This document shows positions 50,978-58,998 of a DNA stretch of 64,000 nucleotides, piece after piece. The DNA is from an uncultured Bacteroidales bacterium (GTDB taxonomy: Bacteria > Bacteroidota > Bacteroidia > Bacteroidales > P3). The notes under the pieces were generated by a model. That model ran no database searches. It worked only from the letters and a program-made list of their open reading frames with translations, and was not told the origin of the DNA. The stretch's first letter is position 1. Each line of letters starts with the position of its first letter. The stretch is from positions 46,141 through 110,140 of the forward strand of contig CAMVMX010000013.1 in NCBI GenBank assembly GCA_947168665.1. Direction: 5' to 3'. Made by a program: the position numbers and the translations under genes.

Positions 50978-52432
50978 TTATTTCAGGTTGCGGAGGATTT
51001 CACATGTGAGGTCCCAGAACATCTGGACGGTGCGGATTTCGATTTTCTCGCCCGGAGCATGGACACCGCGCAGGGTGGGGCCGTAGCTGATCATGTCCAT
51101 GTGGGGGTATTTCTCGCCGATGAGGCCGCATTCGAGGCCGGCATGGATGGCGCGGACGATGGGGTCGTGGCCGAACATGCGCTTGTAGGTGTCGACACCG
51201 ACGCGGAGCACGCGGCTGTCTGGATTGGGGGTCCAGCCGGGGTAGCCGTCGCCGTGCGAGACGTGGGCTCCAATCATGCGGAAGGTGGCTTCAATCTTTT
51301 GTGCGGCGGCGTGTTTGGCACTCTCGACGGAGCTGCGCTGGCTGGTGGCGATATGGATTTGGCGGTCGTCCATCTTGACGGAGGCCAGGTTGGTGGAGGT
51401 TTCGACGAAGTTCTCTATCTCGCGGCTCATGGCCAGGACGCCGTGGGCACAGGCGTAGAGGGCGTTGAGGAGGTTGTATTGTGTCTGGCGGTCGATGAGG
51501 CAGGCGGGCTCGGCAATGGGTTCGAGGGTGACCTGGAGGTTGGGTTCGGTGGTGCGGAATTCGAAGCAGATGTGCTCGGCAAAATTGTTTACCATCTGCT
51601 TGAAGGCTTCCTCGTGGTCGTGGGCCACGACGATGTCGGCCCAGGCTTCGCGGGCAATGGCGTTGCGGAGGTTGCCGCCGTCGATGCGGGCAAGGCCTAT
51701 CTTGTGCTGCTCGGTGGCGTTCCACAGGATACGGTTGAGGATTTTGATGGCGCAGCCACGGCCGCGGTTGATGTCGTCGCCGCTGTGGCCGCCTTGCAGA
51801 CCGGATACTTTGACCCGGAAGGAGCTTTCGCCAGCGGGGACGGGACGGGTGGTGTAGTCGATGGCCACGGTGGTGTCGATACCACCGGCGCAGCCGATGC
51901 AGTATTCGCCTTCGTCCTCGTCGTCGAAGTTGAGGAGGATGGAGCTTTTGAGCCAGTCGGTATGCAGGTTGGCGGCCCCGGTGAGGCCGGTTTCTTCGTC
52001 GACGGTGAAGAGGCATTCGAGGGGGCCGTGCTGGAGGGTGCTGTCGGCCAGGACGGCCATGGCGGCGGCCACGCCGATGCCGTCGTCGGCTCCGAGGGTG
52101 GTGCCGTCGCCTATGAGCCAGCCGTCTTCGACGTAGGCCTGGATGGGCTGGGAGAGGAAGTCGAAGTCTTTGTCACCGTTCTTTTCGCACACCATGTCCA
52201 TGTGGGCCTGGAGGCAGACTCCGGGAGCGTTCTCGTAGCCCGGTGCGGCGGGTTTGCGTATCAGCACGTTGCCAACCTCGTCGGCGAGGGTTTCAAGACC
52301 GAGGCTGCGGCCAAAGTCTTGCAGGAAGGCGGATACGCGGGCTTCGTGCTTGGAAGGGCGGGGAATGTTCATCAATTGGCCGAAGTATTGCCATACTGCG
52401 GCAGGTTGGAGGTTATTAAGGGCGTTGTTCAT
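50978..52432 (-). CDS. pepD: aminoacyl-histidine dipeptidase (M20)
   Basis: 484 residues. Metallopeptidase that hydrolyses Xaa-His dipeptides in the cytoplasm. M20C features: LQAHMDMVCEKN (metal His and Asp), DGTTLGADDGIGVAAAMAVL, LFTVDEETGLTGA (catalytic Glu) and YGPTLRGVHAPGEKIEI near the end. First gene of a pepD-gpsA-purE run. Confidence 0.95.
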   Translation of the reverse strand: MNNALNNLQPAAVWQYFGQLMNIPRPSKHEARVSAFLQDFGRSLGLETLADEVGNVLIRKPAAPGYENAPGVCLQAHMDMVCEKNGDKDFDFLSQPIQAYVEDGWLIGDGTTLGADDGIGVAAAMAVLADSTLQHGPLECLFTVDEETGLTGAANLHTDWLKSSILLNFDDEDEGEYCIGCAGGIDTTVAIDYTTRPVPAGESSFRVKVSGLQGGHSGDDINRGRGCAIKILNRILWNATEQHKIGLARIDGGNLRNAIAREAWADIVVAHDHEEAFKQMVNNFAEHICFEFRTTEPNLQVTLEPIAEPACLIDRQTQYNLLNALYACAHGVLAMSREIENFVETSTNLASVKMDDRQIHIATSQRSSVESAKHAAAQKIEATFRMIGAHVSHGDGYPGWTPNPDSRVLRVGVDTYKRMFGHDPIVRAIHAGLECGLIGEKYPHMDMISYGPTLRGVHAPGEKIEIRTVQMFWDLTCEILRNLK

Positions 52433-52493
52433 GGTCGTTGTGTTTATTGTTGTTGATTGTGAGGTTCAGGTATGTGGGGTTCGGGGTGGCGGG

Positions 52494-54008
52494 TTATTGC
52501 AGGACGATGATTATCTGTCCGGCAGATTGGCCGATTTTGACGATGTAGACACCGGGTTTGACAGCAAGGCTCCAGGTGTCGGCGGGCAGGGCGGGACGTG
52601 AGTCCAGCCGCCGGCCCATGATGTCGAAGAGGGTCACGGTTTCACCGGCCACACCGCTGGCCACGATGGTTCCGTTGCGGGAGTAGAGGCTGTGGGTGGC
52701 TGCGGGGGTGGCGGGGATGTCGGTGTAGTCGTAGCCATGATAGGAGGTGTCGGGTTCCATCCCGATTACCGCGCCGTGCCATTGGGTGAAGTCGTTGCGG
52801 TTGGGAGTCATGGCGTCGAGCTTGAAAAAGCCGTCGGCCTGTCCGCCCCAGCCCCAGTTGATGTGGAAGAGGTTGGAGTCGACCTCGTCGGAGAAATAGC
52901 CGTCGATTACGTAGCCGTGGCCCGAGGTGCCGCTGTGGCCAGCGGGGCTGTTGTCTTTGGCCCACCCGGCATAGTAGACGGGTTTCTGGTCGGACAGGCT
53001 GTTGTAAATCATTTGCATCCAGAGGGTGTCGTCGCCGATGGAGTCGCGCATTCCGGAGTAGGAGAATTTGTAGCCAAAATGCTTGCGGAGGCGCACGGGG
53101 GCGCTGACGTCGGGACTGAGGTGCAGACTGGTGTCGAAGAGGGCATACTCCGGCAGGGACCATGTGCCGCTGCCATTGGGACTGTAGCGCATGTCGAAGG
53201 CCACACCCAGATGGTAGAGCAGTGTGCTGACGGCCTCAATCTCGGTCCCGGTGCTTTGGATGCTGATCCGTTGCGGCATGTTGTCCCAGTCGTAGTAGGT
53301 GTGTTCAAAGTCGGCCGAGAGCACGCCGTAGCTCCAGTCGGGATAGGCGGCCGGGTTGTCGGCCCCGTTGTAGGAGTGCATCCCGAAACCGTGCTCGGGG
53401 TATTTCCAATAGCGCATAATCATGCCGAAGGCGGTGGCCACGCATCCCGTCACGGAATTGCGGGGGCAGTGGCGGTTGTAGGGAGTGCCTTGGTCCCAGT
53501 TGGTCTTCAGCAGGTTGTTGATGCGGTCGTGGAAGAAGTCGCCTTTGGCCTCAAGGTTGCCGTTTTCCAGCTTTTGCCATTTGAGGGCCACATGGGCCGG
53601 GGCGGCGACTTTGGCCTCGCGGCCAAGGTCGATTTGGTTCATGTAGTGCAGCAGGTGGTCTTCGAAAGCGGGATTCTTGGCAGGGGTGCTGCCATCGTGG
53701 CTGCCGCTGAGGTCCAGCATGCCCTCGACCGAGAAAGCCAGCACGGGGTCGGCCATGTCGTCGCCGCTGACGATGATAAAGCCTTCAATGCCGTTGTTTC
53801 TAAAGTTATAGATGTAGAGCTTGGGCTCCATCCCCAAATCGACGGGGGTAAGCTCTACAGGCTGCTTGGCGTTGGTGTTGTGCAGTTCGGCGCAGAAAAG
53901 GGCCACGGCGTTCTGTGCAACGCGGGCGGCACGCTCTTTGCCCACGGGTGAGGCAAAGGTGGCCATTGCCGCCAGCAGCATAATGCATAAAAGGATTGCT
54001 TTTTTCAT
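52494..54008 (-). CDS. secreted C10 (streptopain-like) cysteine protease
   Basis: 504 residues. Signal (MKKAILLCIMLLAAMATFA), a SpeB-type propeptide (about 20-160), and the catalytic domain with Cys in SVTGCVATAFGMIMRYW and His in SGTSGHGYVIDGYF. The C-terminal ~75 residues (GETVTLFDIMGRRLDSR, GVYIVKIGQSAGQ) look like a T9SS type A sorting tail. So probably T9SS-secreted and surface-attached. Confidence 0.9.
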   Translation of the reverse strand: MKKAILLCIMLLAAMATFASPVGKERAARVAQNAVALFCAELHNTNAKQPVELTPVDLGMEPKLYIYNFRNNGIEGFIIVSGDDMADPVLAFSVEGMLDLSGSHDGSTPAKNPAFEDHLLHYMNQIDLGREAKVAAPAHVALKWQKLENGNLEAKGDFFHDRINNLLKTNWDQGTPYNRHCPRNSVTGCVATAFGMIMRYWKYPEHGFGMHSYNGADNPAAYPDWSYGVLSADFEHTYYDWDNMPQRISIQSTGTEIEAVSTLLYHLGVAFDMRYSPNGSGTWSLPEYALFDTSLHLSPDVSAPVRLRKHFGYKFSYSGMRDSIGDDTLWMQMIYNSLSDQKPVYYAGWAKDNSPAGHSGTSGHGYVIDGYFSDEVDSNLFHINWGWGGQADGFFKLDAMTPNRNDFTQWHGAVIGMEPDTSYHGYDYTDIPATPAATHSLYSRNGTIVASGVAGETVTLFDIMGRRLDSRPALPADTWSLAVKPGVYIVKIGQSAGQIIIVLQ

Positions 54009-54041
54009 AAAATGGTGTTATAATGGGTTTTACAATTCTTT

Positions 54042-57000
54042 TCAATTGCCGAAGTAGGCCACGCCGCTCTCGAAGATGCGCTGGTCTTGGTCGCCTTCGA
54101 TGTTGAGGTAGGTGCCGGGGCGCCAACGCTCGCTGTGGGCCATCTTGCCGAGTACCCGTCCGTCGGGGCTGGTGATGCCCTCGATGGCCATGAACGAGCC
54201 GTTCATGTTGTACGGCTCCTGCATCGTGGCGTTGCCGTGCAGGTCGACATACTGCGTGGCCACCTGCCCGTTGGCGAAAAGCTGGTCTATGCAAGCCTGC
54301 GGGGCCACAAAGCGGCCCTCGCCGTGCGAGATGGGCACTACATAGGTCTTGCCCAGCTCGGCCTGCTGCAACCAGGGCGACAGGCTGCTCACCACGCGGG
54401 TGTGCGCTATCATGCTTTGGTGGCGTCCGATGGTGTTGAATGTGAGGGTGGGGGCGTCGGCATCCTGCGGGCGGATTTCGCCATAGGGTACCAGTCCCAG
54501 TTTCACCAGGGCCTGGAAGCCGTTGCAGATGCCCAGCATCAGGCCGTCGCGCTCTTTCAACAACCGCATTACGGCATCGCTGATCATGGGGTTGCGGAAC
54601 ACGCTGGTGATGAACTTAGCGCTGCCGTCGGGCTCGTCGCCGGCCGAGAAGCCGCCGGGAATCATCACAATCTGGCTGTTGTCAATAGCCTTGGTGAAGG
54701 CCTCGACACTCTGCTCGATATGGCTGCTGCTGAGGTTGCGGAACACCAGGGTTTCCACTTCGGCTCCCGCCCGCAGGAAAGCGCGGGCCGAGTCGTACTC
54801 GCAGTTGGTGCCGGGGAAGGCGGGGATGAACACCTTGGGACGGGCAGTCTTGTGCTTGCAGACATGCACCTCCTTGGTTCGGAAGAGTTTCGGCTGCCCA
54901 AGACGGGCCGGGGTGTTGGCACTGGCGGTGGGGAAGATGCTCTCCAGGGTGCCGGTCCAGGCTTTCAGCATCTCGTCCATGCCGATAGTCTCGTCGCCGA
55001 TGGTGAACTGGCCGCTGTCGTTCACGCGGCCTATCTTGCGTGCCACGGCGGGCAGGGGGCCGCAATTGGCCACCTCCACTACAATGGCGCCGTATTTTTT
55101 CTCAAACAGCTCGTCGGGGCTGAATTTGCCGTCGAATGCCACGCCCAGCCGGTTGCCGAAGGCCATCTTGCTAACAGCCTCGGCAATGCCGCCGAAACCG
55201 ACCGCATAGGCCGACTTGATGGAGCCTTTGCCCACAGCCTGATATAGGGCGTTGTACATGGCAAGCAGCATCTTGTAGTTAGGCATGCCCATGGCGTCGG
55301 GCTTCACCTCCAGCAGGTAGAGGTAGTTGCCCGGCTGCTTCAGCTCGGGGGTGACGGTGTGCTTCAGGTTGCTCACGCCGACTGCAAAACTGCAAAGCGT
55401 GGGGGGTACGTCGATGTCGTTAAATGTGCCGCTCATGGAGTCTTTGCCTCCGATGGCGGGCAGTTTCAGACCCATCTGTGCGTCGTAGGCGCCCAGCAGG
55501 GCTGCGAAGGGTTCGCCCCAGCGGTAGGGGTCGTTGCCCAGTTTTTTGAAATATTCCTGGAAGGTGAGGCGCACGCGGCTCGCGTTGCCGCCCGCGGCGG
55601 CAATTTTGGCCACCGAGTCCACCACCGCATAGGCGGCTCCGTGGAAGGGGCTCCAGCTGCTCAGGTAGGGGTCGTAGCCGTAGCTCATCAGGGTCACCGT
55701 GTCGCACTGGGCTGAAAGGGTGGGGAGCAGTCCCGCCATGCATTGGGTCGGCGTGGTCTGCGTCTTGCCGCCGTAGGGCATCACCACACTGCCGGCGCCC
55801 ACCGTGCTGTCGAACATTTCCACCAGACCCTTCTGCGAGCAGACATTCAGGTTGGCGAGGTTCTCCAGCCAGCGGTCTTTCACACTTGCCTGGGGTTGGC
55901 TGGCCCCGGTGTCGGCGGTTGCTTGGTCGGCGGGCATGGCCACCCGCACTTCGGTCTCCTGGTGGGCGCCGTTGGTGTCGATAAAGCGGCGGCTCAGGTT
56001 CACTATCTCTTTGCCGCGCCAGCTGATGACCATGCGGGGGTCGGCGGTGACGGTGGCCACCACCACAGCCTCCAGGTTTTCCTCGTCAGCATATTGCAGC
56101 ATCTTCTCCACATCGGCGGGGGCCACCACAATGGCCATCCGCTCTTGGCTTTCGCTGATGGCCAGTTCGGTGCCGTCGAGGCCGGCATATTTCTTGGGTA
56201 CCTTGTCGAGGTCAATCCGCAGCCCGTCGGCCAGTTCGCCGATGGCCACGCTTACGCCGCCTGCGCCGAAGTCGTTGCACTTCTTGATGAGGCTCGACAC
56301 CTCTTCGCGGCGGAACAGTCGCTGGATTTTACGCTCGGTGGGGGCGTTGCCCTTCTGCACCTCGGCTCCGCACGTGGTGAGCGAGGCTGAGTTGTGGGCT
56401 TTGGAAGCTCCGGTGGCGCCGCCGCATCCGTCGCGGCCTGTGCGGCCACCGAGCAGGATGACCACATCGCCGGGGTCGCTGCTCAGCCGCTTCACCTGGC
56501 GGCGGGGCGCTGCAGCAATCACTGCGCCGATCTCCATGCGTTTGGCCACATAGTTGGGGTGGTAAATCTCGTTCACCAGCCCGGTGGCCAGGCCTATCTG
56601 GTTGCCGTAGCTGCTATAGCCGCGGGCGGCAGTGGTGACAATCTTGCTTTGGGGCAGCTTGCCGGGCAGCGTCTCGCTGACAGGCTTGCGGGGGTCGGCG
56701 GCCCCGGTCACACGCATGGCCTGATAGACATACGTGCGGCCGCTCAACGGGTCGCGGATGCAGCCGCCCAGGCAGGTGGCCGCTCCGCCGAAAGGTTCTA
56801 TCTCGGTGGGGTGGTTGTGGGTCTCGTTCTTGAAGTTCACCAGCCACTCCTCGGTCTTGCCGTCCATCTTCACCGGCACCACGATGCTGCAGGCGTTAAT
56901 CTCGTCGCTCACCTCCTGGTCGTTCAGCAGTCCGGCCTTGCGCATGCGCTTGGCGGCCAGAGTGCCGAGGTCCATGAGGCATACATACTTGTCGTCACGG

Positions 57001-57791
57001 CCCTCATACTGGTCCTTGTGGTCGGCCAGATAGCGGGCAAAAGCCTCCTCCAGCAGCGGGCGGTAAAGGCCTTCGTCGAACTCCACCCCCTTCAGCTCGG
57101 TGGCGAAAGTGGTGTGGCGGCAGTGGTCGCTCCAGTATGTGTCCAGCACACGTATCTCGGTCACCGACGGGTCGCGGTGCTCCTCGTCGGCAAAATAATG
57201 CTGTATGTGTTTGAAGTCGGCCAGTGTCATGGCCAGACCCATGCCGTTGTAGAGCGTCTCCAGCTCGTCGGGACTCATGGCGGCGAAACCGTCGAGGATG
57301 GCCACATCGGCCGGCTCGTCGTAGTGCTCCTCCAGAGTCGAGGGCTTGGGAGCGTCCGTCACCCGGCTGTCCACCGGGTTCACGCAGTGCTTCACCACCG
57401 CCTCGCGCTGCTCGGCGGTCAGCCGGCCGCTGACCACATAAGTCGTGGCCGAGCGGATGATGGGCTGCTCGGTGGCGTTCAGCAGCCTGACGCACTGCAT
57501 GGCACTATCGGCCCGCTGGTCGAACTGGCCAGGCAGATACTCCACCGTAAACACGAAATCATCGTCGGCGTGGGGAAACTCCTCCTCATACAGCCTGTCC
57601 ACCGGCGGCTCGGCAAACACCGTTCCGCGGGCTTTCCCGTATGTCTCGTCCGACAGGTTCTCAATATCGTAGCGCACCAGCACGCGCACCCCTTCGGGTT
57701 CCACGCCCAAATAGCGTTCCAACTCCTCGCGCAGCCCCTTGGCCTGGGCCGCATACTCTTCGCGCTTCTCAACAAAAATTCTTCTTATCAT
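54042..57791 (-). CDS. purL: phosphoribosylformylglycinamidine synthase
   Basis: Large single-chain PurL (1249 residues): FGAM synthesis from FGAR, ATP and glutamine. N-terminal linker, two AIR-synthase-like halves (VLDTYWSDHCRHTTF; FKNETHNHPTEIEPFGGAATCLGGCIRDPL; later IGGKDSMSG), and the C-terminal glutamine amidotransferase with FPGTNCEYD, Cys in MLGICNGFQALVKLG and the His-Glu SHGEGRF. 33 bases upstream of the C10 gene on the same strand but functionally unrelated. Confidence 0.97.
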   Translation of the reverse strand: MIRRIFVEKREEYAAQAKGLREELERYLGVEPEGVRVLVRYDIENLSDETYGKARGTVFAEPPVDRLYEEEFPHADDDFVFTVEYLPGQFDQRADSAMQCVRLLNATEQPIIRSATTYVVSGRLTAEQREAVVKHCVNPVDSRVTDAPKPSTLEEHYDEPADVAILDGFAAMSPDELETLYNGMGLAMTLADFKHIQHYFADEEHRDPSVTEIRVLDTYWSDHCRHTTFATELKGVEFDEGLYRPLLEEAFARYLADHKDQYEGRDDKYVCLMDLGTLAAKRMRKAGLLNDQEVSDEINACSIVVPVKMDGKTEEWLVNFKNETHNHPTEIEPFGGAATCLGGCIRDPLSGRTYVYQAMRVTGAADPRKPVSETLPGKLPQSKIVTTAARGYSSYGNQIGLATGLVNEIYHPNYVAKRMEIGAVIAAAPRRQVKRLSSDPGDVVILLGGRTGRDGCGGATGASKAHNSASLTTCGAEVQKGNAPTERKIQRLFRREEVSSLIKKCNDFGAGGVSVAIGELADGLRIDLDKVPKKYAGLDGTELAISESQERMAIVVAPADVEKMLQYADEENLEAVVVATVTADPRMVISWRGKEIVNLSRRFIDTNGAHQETEVRVAMPADQATADTGASQPQASVKDRWLENLANLNVCSQKGLVEMFDSTVGAGSVVMPYGGKTQTTPTQCMAGLLPTLSAQCDTVTLMSYGYDPYLSSWSPFHGAAYAVVDSVAKIAAAGGNASRVRLTFQEYFKKLGNDPYRWGEPFAALLGAYDAQMGLKLPAIGGKDSMSGTFNDIDVPPTLCSFAVGVSNLKHTVTPELKQPGNYLYLLEVKPDAMGMPNYKMLLAMYNALYQAVGKGSIKSAYAVGFGGIAEAVSKMAFGNRLGVAFDGKFSPDELFEKKYGAIVVEVANCGPLPAVARKIGRVNDSGQFTIGDETIGMDEMLKAWTGTLESIFPTASANTPARLGQPKLFRTKEVHVCKHKTARPKVFIPAFPGTNCEYDSARAFLRAGAEVETLVFRNLSSSHIEQSVEAFTKAIDNSQIVMIPGGFSAGDEPDGSAKFITSVFRNPMISDAVMRLLKERDGLMLGICNGFQALVKLGLVPYGEIRPQDADAPTLTFNTIGRHQSMIAHTRVVSSLSPWLQQAELGKTYVVPISHGEGRFVAPQACIDQLFANGQVATQYVDLHGNATMQEPYNMNGSFMAIEGITSPDGRVLGKMAHSERWRPGTYLNIEGDQDQRIFESGVAYFGN

Positions 57792-57873
57792 AATTCAGTT
57801 TTTTTCGCTTGCAATGAATAATAATCGTATTCTTAGTTAAAATCAAAGTCCAAATGCTCCTGTCGCGGTGCGG

Positions 57874-58446
57874 TCACTTCCGACCCTTGGGCCGGATGGC
57901 CCACCCCTCAGGGTGGCAGGGCGTGTGGCGGTCGAAAAACTCCACCATCCGCTCCACGTCGGCCTCATAGTCGCCCGTGGGGTAAATCGTGGGGCCGTAG
58001 CCCGCGCGCTTGTTCTTAAAGTCCATAAATCCCAGCACGATAGGCACGCCCGCCTGGGTGGCGATTTGGTAAAAGCCCCGTTTGAACCGCTTCACGGGCT
58101 TGCGGGTCCCCTCGGGGGTGATGACGATACACACGTCGTCGCACCCATTCAAGGTTTCTACAGCCTTGGCCACCAAATCGTTGTGTATGTTGCCACGGTC
58201 CACCGGCACCAGCCCCAGACGGTGCAGCAGCCGGCGGGTGAAAAAGTTGAAAAACTCTTTCTTCACCAGTATCTTCGGATTCACCCCCGCCGAAAACAGG
58301 ACGGCGGCCCCCACCAGATAGTCGGCAAAAGCCGTATGCGGAGCCACCGCCACCACACAATGGCGCAATTCCGGCCGCTCCTCCAACGTGGGCACCTCAA
58401 ACTTCCAACCGCACATCTTCACTATTCGAATCCAAATCTTTCTCAT
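57874..58446 (-). CDS. 1-acyl-glycerol-phosphate acyltransferase-like (PlsC family)
   Basis: 190 residues. HTAFADYLVG (Hx4D motif, about residue 37), VPVDRGN, and TPEGTRKPVKRFKRGF, the PlsC signatures. Possibly lysophosphatidate or a related lipid acyltransferase. Its promoter -7 box TATATTTG is at 58501-58508 on the minus strand. Confidence 0.88.
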   Translation of the reverse strand: MRKIWIRIVKMCGWKFEVPTLEERPELRHCVVAVAPHTAFADYLVGAAVLFSAGVNPKILVKKEFFNFFTRRLLHRLGLVPVDRGNIHNDLVAKAVETLNGCDDVCIVITPEGTRKPVKRFKRGFYQIATQAGVPIVLGFMDFKNKRAGYGPTIYPTGDYEADVERMVEFFDRHTPCHPEGWAIRPKGRK

Positions 58447-58500
58447 TACTATATCTTTATATAATAAATGGGTCTGCGGGGCTTGCCCCGTTCAACCGTG

Positions 58501-58508
58501 CAAATATA
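58501..58508 (-). promoter_or_regulatory. promoter -7 box of the PlsC-like gene
   Basis: TATATTTG on the minus strand, 54 bases before the ATG. No TTTG at 19 bases; a TTG lies farther upstream. Confidence 0.55.
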
Positions 58509-58568
58509 CGAAAAAAAAATCATTCCACATGTCAAGACTATCTTTTTTTGTCCATCGGACACATTTTT

Positions 58569-58599
58569 TTTGCCATGTCAGTCAAACTTCGTATATTTG
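58569..58599 (+). promoter_or_regulatory. promoter of tRNA-Ser
   Basis: TTTG (58569-58572), 19 bases, TATATTTG (58592-58599), 49 bases before the tRNA. Very close to consensus. Confidence 0.85.
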
Positions 58600-58648
58600 C
58601 AAAACCAAACGCATCAGCGCAATCGGCGCAAGCGTTTGGCAGACAACA

Positions 58649-58733
58649 GGAAAGATGGCAGAGCGGTCGAATGCGGCGGTCTTGAAAACCGTTGACCTGC
58701 GAGGGTCCGGGGGTTCGAATCCCTCTCTTTCCG
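58649..58733 (+). tRNA. tRNA-Ser (anticodon UGA)
   Basis: Acceptor GGAAAGA (58649-58655) pairs with TCTTTCC (58726-58732), discriminator G. Anticodon loop CTTGAAA gives TGA at 58683-58685. A long variable arm and GGTTCGAATCC T-loop are present. No CCA encoded. It reads UCA/UCN serine codons. Confidence 0.95.
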
Positions 58734-58740
58734 CCTCCTA

Positions 58741-58778
58741 AACGCTGCGGGCAATCCTTGCTTGCAGCGTTTTTTTTC
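58741..58778 (+). terminator. terminator of tRNA-Ser
   Basis: Stem AACGCTGC (58741-58748) with GCAGCGTT (58764-58771) and a run of eight T's. Confidence 0.9.
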
Positions 58779-58998
58779 ATGGTTTTGATTCCTTCACCCG
58801 GTTCGCCCATCCGGCAGATGCCACTTCCTCCACTCGATGTTCCCCACCGATTCTGCACATGACCGCCATTCCCTCTGGCCGAAGGCGGCGAACAGGGGTC
58901 GGCTTGGGGCGAATGTCGCAGGCAAGGAACGGAGTCAGCGAGAAGGGGAGTTGGCTGCGATCCAGGCGAATCAAAAAGTTTGATATATGCTTTCGACG

